From NCBI GenBank assembly GCA_002842575.1, contig PHDJ01000020.1, positions 1-49,666 of the forward strand: a stretch of 49,666 bases of DNA. Direction: 5' to 3'. The position numbers and the translations under genes were made by a program. Within the stretch, counting starts at the first letter, position 1. Each line of letters opens with the position of its first letter. Source of the DNA: Bacteroidetes bacterium HGW-Bacteroidetes-2. Its GTDB lineage: Bacteria; Bacteroidota; Bacteroidia; Flavobacteriales; Flavobacteriaceae. Shown here in pieces: positions 5,774 to 14,928 of this stretch. Under the pieces are notes generated by a model. It was not told where the DNA came from. It saw only the letters and a list, made by a program, of their open reading frames with translations, and searched no databases.

Positions 5774-8101
5774 ATGAAATTAAAAGATTATTTTAGTGTC
5801 TTCTTAATTGTTGGCACGTCGTTGTTTGTAACAAACAAAACAATTGCTCAGTATGTATCAAAAGATACTTTCTTGGAAACCACAGGTGTATCTAATCAGG
5901 GTGTTGTTTCAGGTTATGAAGCATTTGCAGGGCCCTATTTTTTGTGGAATGCTAACAACAACACAACTCAAGAAATAGGCGGAGCAGCCCCAGGTAATGG
6001 TGTGGGAGGTAAAGCTATTTTCTCAAATGATGGGAATTTAATTTCAGGATCTACCTTCATCACATCTCCAGTAACACCAGAATGGGAACGTACTGTTTTG
6101 TCTGATTATTCATATATCTTTAAAGGAATTGAATTTCCTATTGATGGTTTTGGGGTGGGATATTCTGTTGGCCAATCATTGACATTTAACGGCAATGGTA
6201 TTGTTTTAAGAACAACTAATGACGGCAACTCATGGGAACCCATGTGGGAAGACGAACAAAATCGGGCTCTTGAAGCATTAAGTTTTCCGGAACCATATAT
6301 AGGATATGTTGTAGGCTGGAATGATTATTTTGCAAAAACGACCAATGGCGGTTGGGACTGGGAAGAACAATCTCCAGGCAACCCTGCTGACGTTTGGTAT
6401 TACTCTGCTGTGAAATTTAAAGATGCAGACAATGGAGTTGTGGGTGCTGTTTTAGATGCAGGTGGAGGAGCAATATACACCACAAACGATGGAGGTGAAA
6501 ACTGGGTAGTAGCTACTGGTGTTGAAACAACGCCATGGAAAATCGTTCACACATCAGGTAATACCTATTTTATGGTGGGCGGAGATAAAGTTCAAAAATC
6601 CACAGATAACGGAAATAGCTGGACTACAGTTTATCACATTCCTGGTGCATTGTTACTTGGTATCAACTTTTATGACGATGCGCTCGGTATTGTAACTGGT
6701 GAAACCTTCATCCACAAAACAACAAATGGTGGGGTAACCTGGCAAGAGTTAGCTATTCAAAGCGGTCTTACAGATGGAGTACTTTGGCGTGATGTGGCTT
6801 GGGCAGAAAACAGTAACAACGTTATTATAACAGGGACTCCTGATGTGATTTTTGAATCCACAGATGGAGGGTCAAACAACACGGGATGGACTTGGGCAAA
6901 TCAAGACATCTTCAACGGTGGACCTGCTTTATATTCAATCGCAGTAACAGACAATGCCGTTCACATAAGTGGTTCTCAAGGTAATTTTTACACTAAATCT
7001 TTACTTACCTCAAATACTCACGCAGAAATGGCAATGTATAATGTTGCAAATCAAGGATGGACTCCTTTAGGTGATTTGGGCAATCAGATTGATATATCTA
7101 CTAGTTCAGGATATAGTATTTCGGCAGATGGTTCTACAGTTGTAGGATTGTCTTGGACAGCCACCGGTCAAGGTCATGCGGTTACTTGGACTCAAGCGGA
7201 TGGAATAACAGATTTAGGTAGTTTACACGCCGGAAGAAGCACCCGTGCTGACGGTGTAAGTAGTGATGGCAGTGTAATAGTGGGATGGCAAGATTTTAAT
7301 GGTCCCTGGAAGTCAGCGGTATGGAGAAAAAACCCTAACGGCGGCTATTTTCCCAATGAATATCTATTGATTGACCCTAACGGTAATCCAAATGACGAAT
7401 TCAATCAATTAGGACAAGCAAGTGCTGTTTCATCTGATGGAAACTGGATTGGCGGTTATGGGGATTTTGCGCATCCAAACCCCTGGATATGGAGTGAAGA
7501 TACCGGTTTAATCGATTTAGGCGATTTAAATTTAGCAGAAGGTACCATCGGGTATGTCTCTGCTATGAACCAAGATGGAAGCGTAGTTGTCGGTTGGTAT
7601 CAATCCGGTGGAGGACCATGGGATCCACCAGTAAACACCCCTTTTATTTGGACTCCTGAAACAGGAACTTTAGATATGAATTTATTTGTAACCGAAGAAC
7701 TTGAATTTGATATGGGCGGCTTTCAGATTTTTGTTCCTAATGCATTGTCTGAAAACGGACACTATATAACTGGATTTTCTTTTAGCCCAAATCCTGAGCC
7801 TTGGGGAGAATTCCATACATTCAGATTGCAAATTACCGATTTTATTTTAAACACAGGAATAAATTTAATCAAGTCATCAGTAACTCTTTACCCTAATCCT
7901 GTCAATAATATTTTAATCATTGAATCATCAGATAATATTGAATCTGTTGAAATATTTAATCTATTAGGACAAAAAATTCTTAATGAAAAAGCAAGTCAAT
8001 TAAGAAAAGAAATTGACATGTCTCAACTATCAAAAGGAATGTATTTAGTAAAAGTCCTTTCTAATGGGATATCACATACTTCAAAAATCATTAAAGAATA
8101 A
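5774..8101 (+). CDS. secreted YCF48/HAF-repeat protein with T9SS sorting domain
   Basis: 775 residues. A signal peptide ends near residue 26 (K-T-I-A-Q). Residues ~130-400 hold repeated T-T-N-D-G-x-x-W, T-T-N-G-G-x-x-W and S-T-D-G-G motifs of BNR/YCF48-like beta-propellers. Residues ~430-670 hold HAF-type repeats (S-x-D-G-S-x-V-V-G). The final ~70 residues are a type-A T9SS tail: L-Y-P-N-P-V-N-N, then V-E-I-F-N-L-L-G-Q and G-M-Y-L-V-K-V. It should be exported by Sec, then by the type IX system, to the surface or medium. The ligand is unknown. It stands alone, with a strong terminator downstream. Confidence 0.9.
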   Translation: MKLKDYFSVFLIVGTSLFVTNKTIAQYVSKDTFLETTGVSNQGVVSGYEAFAGPYFLWNANNNTTQEIGGAAPGNGVGGKAIFSNDGNLISGSTFITSPVTPEWERTVLSDYSYIFKGIEFPIDGFGVGYSVGQSLTFNGNGIVLRTTNDGNSWEPMWEDEQNRALEALSFPEPYIGYVVGWNDYFAKTTNGGWDWEEQSPGNPADVWYYSAVKFKDADNGVVGAVLDAGGGAIYTTNDGGENWVVATGVETTPWKIVHTSGNTYFMVGGDKVQKSTDNGNSWTTVYHIPGALLLGINFYDDALGIVTGETFIHKTTNGGVTWQELAIQSGLTDGVLWRDVAWAENSNNVIITGTPDVIFESTDGGSNNTGWTWANQDIFNGGPALYSIAVTDNAVHISGSQGNFYTKSLLTSNTHAEMAMYNVANQGWTPLGDLGNQIDISTSSGYSISADGSTVVGLSWTATGQGHAVTWTQADGITDLGSLHAGRSTRADGVSSDGSVIVGWQDFNGPWKSAVWRKNPNGGYFPNEYLLIDPNGNPNDEFNQLGQASAVSSDGNWIGGYGDFAHPNPWIWSEDTGLIDLGDLNLAEGTIGYVSAMNQDGSVVVGWYQSGGGPWDPPVNTPFIWTPETGTLDMNLFVTEELEFDMGGFQIFVPNALSENGHYITGFSFSPNPEPWGEFHTFRLQITDFILNTGINLIKSSVTLYPNPVNNILIIESSDNIESVEIFNLLGQKILNEKASQLRKEIDMSQLSKGMYLVKVLSNGISHTSKIIKE

Positions 8102-8166
8102 TTATTGACTAATTAAAATGTGAATTTTAATATTTTTATCTTTTTATCCGTTTAGTTAATATGTTA

Positions 8167-8204
8167 AAGTCGCTTAAAATAATTTTTAAGCGGCTTTTTT
8201 TATT
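8167..8204 (+). terminator. Rho-independent terminator after the T9SS protein
   Basis: AGTCGCTTAAAA-taat-TTTTAAGCGGCT forms a stem of about 12 bp with one mismatch, followed by a T-run. It lies ~70 bp after the stop at 8101. Confidence 0.85.
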
Positions 8205-8502
8205 GAGGAATTCAATAGCAAGCAGCAAGACTGCAGCCTTCCCTCAAAAAAAAGGACAGTTAATCCTTCAAATTTACACCCAATGTTAAGAGAAAACTAT
8301 TTCTCCAGATTACAAAATTCGACTTATCAGCCTTTTAGTGGATAGTTCAACCCTTTCCTATTATGGGTTTGAAATGGATTTTACAGAAAACCTGCCTTGC
8401 CGTCAGGCGGTTGCCCGACATACTAACTGCTTCAAAATTTTTAATTTGTTGGATAAAAGCAAATTAAAAATAGATTCTCAAAGTACTTAGTTCTTTTATG
8501 GC
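8205..8502. other. gene-free stretch with a short GC-rich palindrome
   Basis: I see no credible gene here. CCTGCCTTGCCGTCAGGCGG (8391-8410) is a degenerate copy of the GC-rich CCTGCC...GGCAGG palindrome that also occurs inside the GT4 gene near 21545 and near 48640. Confidence 0.5.
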
Positions 8503-8693
8503 TTATTTTTTCGCTTTTACAATCTGTTTTTTAGCCTTTTTAATGCCTCCTTTTTTTTGTAATCCCTTATAGGTAAACTTTTTTTGAGCCATCCGCAAAT
8601 CACGTCGTTTTATCTCGTTTTTTTCTATATTTGATGCGTTAATGGAAGTTTTTAGACCGCTAGTTTCTATTTGAATCGGGAAACTGACGTTAG
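8503..8693. repeat. ~200-bp dispersed repeat, copy 2
   Basis: Homologue of 3556-3760. On the minus strand a frame ending at 8503 is open and its last 29 residues are very lysine-rich, starting at an internal ATG (M-A-Q-K-K-F-T-Y-K-G). The same frame is broken in copy 1, so a gene is doubtful. TATATTTG at 8624-8631 is retained. The rest of 8694-9022 includes an 84-codon plus-strand frame (8731-8985) with no recognisable motif, which I do not call. Confidence 0.55.
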
Positions 8694-9022
8694 CACTCAC
8701 CCTAAAAGAAATCCATTCAAAAAATAATAGATGAAAAAATGGGAAAATCATATTAGAAGAAATAAGAAAGGCGTGCATTGGTTTAAACCTGCAGCTGAAA
8801 CTTTATTGAACTTTTTAAACAATATAACATACCGACTCCCGCAAATAAATTTGATGTTGGCGATGCTGGCAGCTTTAACTAGAAATACTACTTTTTCCGA
8901 AAAAAAACTGAAAGAAATAACCATTGTAAAAACATCAAAACCGATTGAAAATAAGATATTCTGTTGTAAACTTGTTGTTTACTAATGGTCAGTATTGTTC
9001 TGAAATATAAAAAAACTAATGT

Positions 9023-10102
9023 ATGAAACCTATATATTTAATTATTTTCATTTTTTTTGCTTTCTTTATACATTCTTGTAAAACAACCCTAACTCCTATT
9101 CAACCCATTCTAACTAAAACAACACCTATGAAAAATACCAAATTCCCTAGAATAGAAATATATTTCGTTCAAGATTACGGCAATAAAAATACGGGCAACG
9201 ACAAAACCACAGACCCTAACGGAAAAGTTGTTTATATGGGAAGAGCGGACTACCAACCTTATGTTAACAAACGAGCGTATGTGTTTACAGAAAGTGAGAA
9301 AGAGCAACTACTTGCCCTGCAACTCACGTTTTTACCCTATTTTAGAGAACAGAAACCAACCATCTCTTTAAAGGAGTATTTTAACGCTACCGAAAACAAC
9401 CTATTAACCTTGTTTCCTAAAAATATAGATGGTTATTTAAAATATTCGCAAGAAGACGATCGCGAATTTTTTGAAACCATTATAGAATATCAGAAAAAAC
9501 CAGTAGAATCTATTGTTGTTATCTGGTTAGACGAAACGCATTGGTATGTAAACAACGTGTTTTATCGTGTAGATTTAGGTGCTGTTTTGAAGGATAGGCC
9601 TGTTGTTGTTGAAGAACAAATAGCAGAAGGAACACTAAAAAATTTCATTCGTTTTTCCAATGTTATTCAACCTAAATTAGATGAAGGATACGCTCAATTA
9701 CGCTTAAAACAAGCACAACCAGAATTTAATAATACCAATGACGTTTTAACGCTTTCTTTATCTCCTGAAAGAGATGGCTCAGCAAATTACGTAGTAACCA
9801 TTAAAGGAAATGGATCATTAGAAGTCATAGGCAATACATTCAATCCTACTTCCAATAAAGTGCCGCACTATAAAATAGTAGCTTTACTCACTCGTTTGAA
9901 TAAACTCACTTTTGAGTCGAGCCTCCAAAAGAAGCCCTCTGGTTTTGGTGATAATAAACAAACCCTAACCCTTAAAGGGTGGCAAAATGGCGAAATTAAA
10001 ACACTGCAATATGAGGCATCTAACACCGAAATTCCTTCTTCAGTAAATGATTTTTTCAACTTTGCGTTTGATTTGTTAGCCGATGAATTAGGAATTGAAT
10101 AA
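9023..10102 (+). CDS. lipoprotein of unknown function
   Basis: 359 residues. The N-terminus is a lipoprotein signal: hydrophobic residues 4-16, then I-H-S-C with the acylated cysteine at 19. The mature protein is soluble-like. Its last ~120 residues (L-T-L-S-L-S-P-E-R ... V-T-I-K-G-N-G-S-L-E-V, ending in a helical segment) recall the DUF6438-type beta domain, but this is a weak pattern match. Residues ~150-190 include I-V-V-I-W-L-D-E-T-H-W. It should sit in the outer or inner membrane leaflet facing the periplasm. A second unknown gene follows 71 bp downstream. I cannot assign a function. Confidence 0.75.
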   Translation: MKPIYLIIFIFFAFFIHSCKTTLTPIQPILTKTTPMKNTKFPRIEIYFVQDYGNKNTGNDKTTDPNGKVVYMGRADYQPYVNKRAYVFTESEKEQLLALQLTFLPYFREQKPTISLKEYFNATENNLLTLFPKNIDGYLKYSQEDDREFFETIIEYQKKPVESIVVIWLDETHWYVNNVFYRVDLGAVLKDRPVVVEEQIAEGTLKNFIRFSNVIQPKLDEGYAQLRLKQAQPEFNNTNDVLTLSLSPERDGSANYVVTIKGNGSLEVIGNTFNPTSNKVPHYKIVALLTRLNKLTFESSLQKKPSGFGDNKQTLTLKGWQNGEIKTLQYEASNTEIPSSVNDFFNFAFDLLADELGIE

Positions 10103-10173
10103 CCTAAGAAACCATACTTTTTGAAAAAAATCAAACAATCTGAAGCATTTAATCCATACCATAAATCGTAAAA

Positions 10174-10659
10174 ATGATAGCCACTCTAAAACATTTAACA
10201 ACGACAATTACATCCGAAGAATTTCAAAAATCACAAAATGCATATCCAGGAATTTATCGAGACTTTACCGAAGTTTTTTATGATTTGTACGTGTTAAAAA
10301 AAAACGGATTAACGGAGGAAGAGGAAAAAGCAATACAGCATTTCTTAGAAACATCAGCATCAAAACTTCAACCCGTATTAAGTCAACTCGATTTAAAAAT
10401 AAGCAATCAAATTGAAAAAATAATAGGAGCTACTTTTTACGAAAAAGAATGGCTTTCTGTCTGCAAATTACGCTCAACACTAGAAGCTTTAAAGGAATTA
10501 TATCTTCCTTATTTACCTATGGGAGAACTTATGCCTACAGATGAAGAATTGGACCAATTAATTAGTGAACGAGGTAAAATAGAAGGGTTTGTTGCGCCGG
10601 GGATTACACCTTCAAACTTTCCCGACACGCATTGGTGGTGGTGGAAGTTTAGTTTGTGA
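10174..10659 (+). CDS. hypothetical protein, mostly helical
   Basis: 161 residues with no signal peptide or membrane segment. The sequence is helix-rich and acidic (for example G-L-T-E-E-E-E-K-A-I) up to about residue 130. It ends in a less structured tail with P-G-I-T-P-S-N-F and a tryptophan cluster (W-W-W-W-K-F) near the C-terminus. No catalytic signature is recognised. It lies 71 bp after the lipoprotein gene on the same strand and may share its transcript. Confidence 0.65.
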   Translation: MIATLKHLTTTITSEEFQKSQNAYPGIYRDFTEVFYDLYVLKKNGLTEEEEKAIQHFLETSASKLQPVLSQLDLKISNQIEKIIGATFYEKEWLSVCKLRSTLEALKELYLPYLPMGELMPTDEELDQLISERGKIEGFVAPGITPSNFPDTHWWWWKFSL

Positions 10660-10747
10660 TTTCAGTCTGTAAAATAAAACTATAGCGCAAAAATCAACAA
10701 TTTAGTTTTGCACAAGTTAACGCTTGTAATAAACTAGGATTTTTATT

Positions 10748-10765
10748 ACCCTCAAAAAGGAGGGT
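10748..10765. terminator. short stem-loop between unknown gene and mer operon
   Basis: ACCCTC-aaaaag-GAGGGT forms a perfect 6-bp stem. There is no clear T-run after it, so terminator function is uncertain. The remaining 10660-10887 shows no gene. Confidence 0.3.
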
Positions 10766-10887
10766 GTAAAATAGCTCCCCATACTTTGTAAATTCAGGCA
10801 GTGCAAAATCTTGTCCGTATTTTGGTGTATTGCTGTTTGTTAAAAACTCTACCATACTCCATATTCATAATCCAAAGGAAAATATAT

Positions 10888-10928
10888 ATTTAAGAATTTG
10901 CTTAAATAAGAAAACTATTATATATTTG
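10888..10928 (+). promoter_or_regulatory. mer operator and promoter
   Basis: A perfect inverted repeat ATTTAAG-N6-CTTAAAT (10888-10907) contains TTG at 10898-10900, which lies 20 bp upstream of TATATTTG (10921-10928). This fits the Flavobacterium -33/-7 promoter pattern. The repeat covers the -33 region, so regulator binding would block RNA polymerase. The start of the ArsR-type gene is 31 bp after the -7 box. Confidence 0.7.
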
Positions 10929-10959
10929 TTGTACTATTTAATCCTAAAACAGGACTATT

Positions 10960-11340
10960 ATGAAAAACCATCCATCGTGTATTCGAGTGTTTGCCGACAA
11001 AGTTCAGATAGACAATTGTCGAGAAATACTACAAGCAAACAACAAAGCATTCGGTAAATTAAGCAGCTTATTAGCTCTTGCAGGTAATGAAGTGAGATTA
11101 AAAATCTTGTTCCTCTTGGAAGAAGAAAACGAACTCTGCCCCTGCGACCTTTCAGATATTCTCGGAATGAGCATTCCTGCCGTTTCACAACACCTGCGAA
11201 AACTCAAAGATGGTGCTATCATTGAAGGAAGAAGAGAAGGACAAACCATTTTCTATTCCCTTAAACCAGAACAACTTACTTTGCTTCTACCATTTTTTAA
11301 AATCATCCATAATAAAAGTTCAAAAAAGGAAATCGTATGA
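10960..11340 (+). CDS. ArsR/SmtB-family metalloregulator of the mer operon
   Basis: 126 residues. The winged helix covers ~33-105, with recognition helix S-I-P-A-V-S-Q-H-L-R-K-L and wing G-Q-T-I-F-Y-S-L. The motif E-L-C-P-C-D-L (Cys60, Cys62) is the alpha-3 metal-thiolate site of ArsR/CadC-type sensors. Cys7 and Cys20 could add ligands. The ATG at 10960 fits the promoter 31 bp upstream. The stop overlaps the next start (ATGA), so it is cotranscribed with merTP and merA and is probably released from the operator by Hg(II). It replaces the MerR protein of proteobacterial mer operons. Confidence 0.88.
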   Translation: MKNHPSCIRVFADKVQIDNCREILQANNKAFGKLSSLLALAGNEVRLKILFLLEEENELCPCDLSDILGMSIPAVSQHLRKLKDGAIIEGRREGQTIFYSLKPEQLTLLLPFFKIIHNKSSKKEIV

Positions 11341-12005
11341 ACCAAAATTCAAAATCAGGAAAATTGGCTAGTGCCAGTATCCTATCGGCAGTCGCAGCAT
11401 CATTATGTTGCATTACACCAGTTTTAGCGTTACTCTCTGGAGCATCTGGAGTTGCCTCAACGTTTTCGTGGATGGAGCCTTTTCGTCCCTATCTTCTTGG
11501 AATAACTGTTTTAGTATTAGCTTTTGCTTGGTATCAAAAACTAAAACCTCGTACTGCTGAGGAAATTCAGTGTGCCTGCGATGAAGAGGAGAAATCCCCT
11601 TTTATGCAAACCAAAACCTTTTTAGGATTGGTAACCGTGTTTGCATTTTTGATGATGGCATTTCCTTATTATGGAGATATTTTTTATCCAAAAGCAGACC
11701 AACAAATTGTTGTTGTTTCTTCAAACAATTTTCAAGAAGCAACATTCAATGTAAGTGGAATGACTTGTGCTAGTTGCGAAGCACACGTTAAAAACGAAGT
11801 GAATAAATTACCTGGAATTGTTTCGGTTTCTGCAAATAGCAAAGAGGGAAATGCTTTTGTGAAATTTGACAACAGCAAAACCAACAAGGAAGCAATTATC
11901 AAATCTATTGATGCAACAGGTTACAAAGTTACCGGAGAAGTAGCAAATGAAAATCCTACACACGGAGAAGCAGGTCATGTTTGTGACCCCGACGGGTGTA
12001 AATAA
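11337..12005 (+). CDS. merTP: MerTP mercuric transport fusion protein
   Basis: 222 residues. The N-terminal half is MerT-like: helix 1 carries the vicinal pair Cys24-Cys25 (A-A-S-L-C-C-I-T-P-V), with further helices at ~48-66 and ~95-112 and a cytoplasmic loop containing Cys79 and Cys81. Residues ~135-200 form an HMA domain with G-M-T-C-A-S-C (Cys144, Cys147), equivalent to MerP. The tail H-V-C-D-P-D-G-C-K adds two cysteines. Its job is to take up Hg(II) and hand it to the reductase. The start overlaps the regulator stop by 4 nt, and merA begins 34 nt downstream. Confidence 0.9.
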   Translation: MNQNSKSGKLASASILSAVAASLCCITPVLALLSGASGVASTFSWMEPFRPYLLGITVLVLAFAWYQKLKPRTAEEIQCACDEEEKSPFMQTKTFLGLVTVFAFLMMAFPYYGDIFYPKADQQIVVVSSNNFQEATFNVSGMTCASCEAHVKNEVNKLPGIVSVSANSKEGNAFVKFDNSKTNKEAIIKSIDATGYKVTGEVANENPTHGEAGHVCDPDGCK

Positions 12006-12039
12006 TTTTTTTGCCTTAATTCATAAAGTACTTAATAAA

Positions 12040-13722
12040 ATGAACAAAGAATCCATAAAACTCGACATCAGCGGCATGACCTGCGACCATTGTGCCACAA
12101 GCATTGAAAAACTGCTTTCAAAAAATGAAGGGGTTACAGAAGCCAAAGTAAGCTACCAAAGCGGAAGTTGCAAATGTTTGTTTGACGCTTCAAAAACAAG
12201 CAAAGAAGAAATTGTAAATACAATCAACGCAACAAAAAACTACAACGTAAAAAACAAAATCAGAAAAGAGGATTATTGCACTACAACTGAACAATCCACA
12301 AAAAAAGAAAACAACCATTTTGATTTAATTATCATCGGTGGCGGTTCGGCAGCATTTTCAGCAGCTATAAAAGCCGAAGGAATAGGATTATCTACCTTAA
12401 TGGTCAACGGTGGGTTAGATTTTGGTGGCACTTGCGTAAATGTAGGATGTGTGCCTTCTAAAAACTTAATCCGTGCAGGTGAAGCAGTATATCATGCTAC
12501 ACACTCCAACTTTGCAGGTATCAAACCCAAAGGCGTTGCTATTGACTTCGCCCAAGTTATTAAAGATAAGAAAAAATTAGTTGCCACGCTTCAAGAAAAA
12601 AAATATATGGACGTGGTAAGTGATTTTAAAAACCTGAAAATGCTAACGGGTTGGGCAGAATTTTTAGATACTAAAACAATTGAAGTAGATGGAAATGAAA
12701 AATTTACAGCAACAACTTTTTTAATTGCAACAGGTGCAACTACCAATATTCCAAATATTGAAGGATTAAATAAAATTGGTTATCTAACCAATGTCAGTCT
12801 TTTTGATTTAGAAGAAAAACCCGTAAGCATCACCATTATGGGCGCAGGATACATAGGCTTGGAAATCGCTATGGCATACAATCGTTTGGGCGTTAAAGTT
12901 CGTATGATAGAATTTACCGACCGTGTTTTAAGAAGCCAAACGCCCGACATCAGCGAAGCATTGGAAACCGAAATGAAAAAAGAAGGAATAGAAATTCTTC
13001 CTAACTTTAGAGCAGTAAAATTGGAGAAAAAAGGAAACGAAACAATAATTCATTGCAAATGCCCTGACGGTTCTTTTGCACAAATTATAGAAAAAGGGAA
13101 AGTAGTTATTGCAACAGGCACAAAACCCAACACGCAGAAATTAGGACTGCAAAATATTGGTTTAGAATTGGATAAAACAGGACATATTTTAGTAAATGAA
13201 AAAATGGAAACCAATTTACCCATCATTTATGCCGCGGGTGATGTAACCAATACGCCTCCATTTGTGTACACGGCTGCTAAAGAAGGAAGTGTTGCCATAA
13301 GTAATGCAAATTCATTAGCTAAAACAAGTGTCGATTACAATTCTTTACCTTGGGTAGTTTTTACCGATCCACAAGTTGCTGGAGCAGGATTAGACGAAGC
13401 ACAAGCGGAAGCTCAAAACATTCCGTTTGAAGTTTCTAAAATAGAATTGAAAGACGTGCCAAGAGCCATTGCAGCAAACGACACAAGAGGTTTTATCAAA
13501 CTCATTCGCAACCCCGAAACCGATAAATTGATAGGCGCAAGAATAGTGGCTCCCGAAGGTGGTGAATTGATTCAACAACTGAGCATGGCTATCCAATACG
13601 GAATAACCGTGAAAGAACTAGCCGAAAGCTTTTATCCTTATCTCACATTGGGAGAAGGAATAAAACTCGCTGCTATCACTTTTGGAAAAGATGTTTCAAA
13701 ATTGAGCTGCTGTGCGAGTTAG
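12040..13722 (+). CDS. merA: mercury(II) reductase MerA
   Basis: 560 residues from the ATG at 12040. An upstream in-frame ATG at 11947 lies inside merTP and is less likely. An N-terminal HMA domain has G-M-T-C-D-H-C. The FAD-binding segment is I-I-G-G-G-S-A-A-F. The redox pair is Cys132/Cys137 in G-T-C-V-N-V-G-C-V-P-S-K. The NAD(P)H-binding segment is G-A-G-Y-I-G-L-E. The dimerisation domain ends with the Hg-binding pair Cys557-Cys558. It reduces Hg(II) to Hg(0) in the cytoplasm with NADPH. All key residues are present. No merB is seen, so organomercurial resistance is not predicted. Confidence 0.95.
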   Translation: MNKESIKLDISGMTCDHCATSIEKLLSKNEGVTEAKVSYQSGSCKCLFDASKTSKEEIVNTINATKNYNVKNKIRKEDYCTTTEQSTKKENNHFDLIIIGGGSAAFSAAIKAEGIGLSTLMVNGGLDFGGTCVNVGCVPSKNLIRAGEAVYHATHSNFAGIKPKGVAIDFAQVIKDKKKLVATLQEKKYMDVVSDFKNLKMLTGWAEFLDTKTIEVDGNEKFTATTFLIATGATTNIPNIEGLNKIGYLTNVSLFDLEEKPVSITIMGAGYIGLEIAMAYNRLGVKVRMIEFTDRVLRSQTPDISEALETEMKKEGIEILPNFRAVKLEKKGNETIIHCKCPDGSFAQIIEKGKVVIATGTKPNTQKLGLQNIGLELDKTGHILVNEKMETNLPIIYAAGDVTNTPPFVYTAAKEGSVAISNANSLAKTSVDYNSLPWVVFTDPQVAGAGLDEAQAEAQNIPFEVSKIELKDVPRAIAANDTRGFIKLIRNPETDKLIGARIVAPEGGELIQQLSMAIQYGITVKELAESFYPYLTLGEGIKLAAITFGKDVSKLSCCAS

Positions 13723-13877
13723 TTCCCTCTAAAAGTCTTACGCTTTTGTAATTTGTACCATCTAAGGCTACGCAAAAAATAACAAAAGAGTAGGTCATTG
13801 TTAATCCTAAAAACAAACCGAACTGAAATATTAGCGTGTGCCGTGAAGAATGGAGCTATTAAAGGATAGAGAAGGGA

Positions 13878-14810
13878 TTATTTTATCCTCACTAATTCCA
13901 CATCAAACACTAAAGTAGCATTTGGAGGTATAACACCTCCTGCTCCTTGTTCGCCATAAGCCAAATGCGACGGTATCACAAATCGTGCTTTATCGCCCTC
14001 GCTTAAAAGCATGATGCCTTCATCCCATCCTTCGATGACGTTGCCTTTGCCGATAGGAAAATCAATGGGATTGCCTCGCTTGATGGAAGAGTCAAAAACA
14101 CTGCCATCTGTAAACATTCCTTCGTAGTGCACCGAAACGACATCACCCTTTAAAGGCGTATTACCACTTCCTTTTTCTGTAATTTTATATCGCAAGCCGC
14201 TAGGTGTTTTTTCAAAACCTTCGGATAGTTTTCCTAATAATTCTTCTTGTTTTTTCTTGGCTGCGGCAAGTCTTGCTTCTTTTGCTCCTGCAAATTGACG
14301 AAAAGTCTCTACGGCATTCCATTGCTTGGCGTCTGCTCCTACTCTTACAATTTCTAAAGTTTCTATCAAATCTCCTTGTCCAATAGCATTTACGACGTCT
14401 TGTCCTTCTACTACTTTTCCAAAAACGGTATGCTTACCATCTAACCATGGTGTAGGCACATGGGTAATAAAAAACTGACTCCCGTTAGAGTTGGGTCCTG
14501 AATTTGCCATGGAAAGAATGCCTGGTACATCATGCCGTAATTCGGGATGAAATTCATCTTCAAATTGGTAACCCGGCCCACCAGTTCCTGTGCCTTTTGG
14601 ATCGCCTCCTTGTACCATAAAATCAGGTATCACTCGATGAAAAGTAAGCCCGTTATAAAAGCCTTCTCCTTGTTTTTTTGCATTGTTTTCTAGTGTACCC
14701 TCTGCCAAGGCGACAAAGTTTCCTACGGTTCCTGGTGTTTGGTGGTAAGTAAGTTCTACTGTAATAGCTCCTTTTGTAGTGTTAAATTTTGCGTAAATAC
14801 CGTCTTTCAT
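13878..14810 (-). CDS. dual-family immunophilin: cyclophilin-FKBP peptidyl-prolyl isomerase
   Basis: 310 residues with two PPIase domains in one chain. Residues ~1-165 are cyclophilin-type ([15 protein letters not shown], then G-S-Q-F-F-I-T and [10 protein letters not shown]). A charged alanine/lysine helix links to an FKBP domain at ~205-310 ([25 protein letters not shown], then [13 protein letters not shown]). There is no signal peptide, so it should be a cytoplasmic folding catalyst. The cyclophilin-first order is the CFBP type known in Flavobacteria. A CAAATATA at 14834-14841 (TATATTTG on the coding strand) is its likely -7 box. Confidence 0.93.
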   Translation of the reverse strand: MKDGIYAKFNTTKGAITVELTYHQTPGTVGNFVALAEGTLENNAKKQGEGFYNGLTFHRVIPDFMVQGGDPKGTGTGGPGYQFEDEFHPELRHDVPGILSMANSGPNSNGSQFFITHVPTPWLDGKHTVFGKVVEGQDVVNAIGQGDLIETLEIVRVGADAKQWNAVETFRQFAGAKEARLAAAKKKQEELLGKLSEGFEKTPSGLRYKITEKGSGNTPLKGDVVSVHYEGMFTDGSVFDSSIKRGNPIDFPIGKGNVIEGWDEGIMLLSEGDKARFVIPSHLAYGEQGAGGVIPPNATLVFDVELVRIK

Positions 14811-14833
14811 GGTGGTGTTTTTTTAAAGAGGTG

Positions 14834-14841
14834 CAAATATA
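14834..14841 (-). promoter_or_regulatory. -7 promoter box of the immunophilin gene
   Basis: TATATTTG on the minus strand, 23 bp before the ATG at 14810. A TTG (14867-14869, read on the minus strand) lies 25 bp further upstream, slightly more than the usual spacing. Confidence 0.5.
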
Positions 14842-14928
14842 AGTAAATGGAATGGAAAAGGGAAACCAAGTTTCCAAAAAACAAAAAAGGCAAAGAGGGT
14901 TATGGAAAAAAAAGGAAATGTAGTTTGC

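Noticed and set aside
8503..8778. 91-codon minus-strand lysine-rich frame
   Set aside because: Its homologue at 3556-3760 has stops in the same frame, so coding is not conserved; kept only as a repeat.
8731..8985. 84-codon plus-strand open frame
   Set aside because: No recognisable motif and no clear promoter or conservation; it overlaps an equally long antisense frame.
10830..11057. 75-codon plus-strand frame over the mer promoter
   Set aside because: It overlaps the mer operator, promoter and the start of the ArsR-type gene in another frame.
11947..12039. 31-codon N-terminal extension of merA
   Set aside because: It lies largely inside merTP in another frame and adds residues unlike any MerA; the ATG at 12040 directly precedes the HMA domain.
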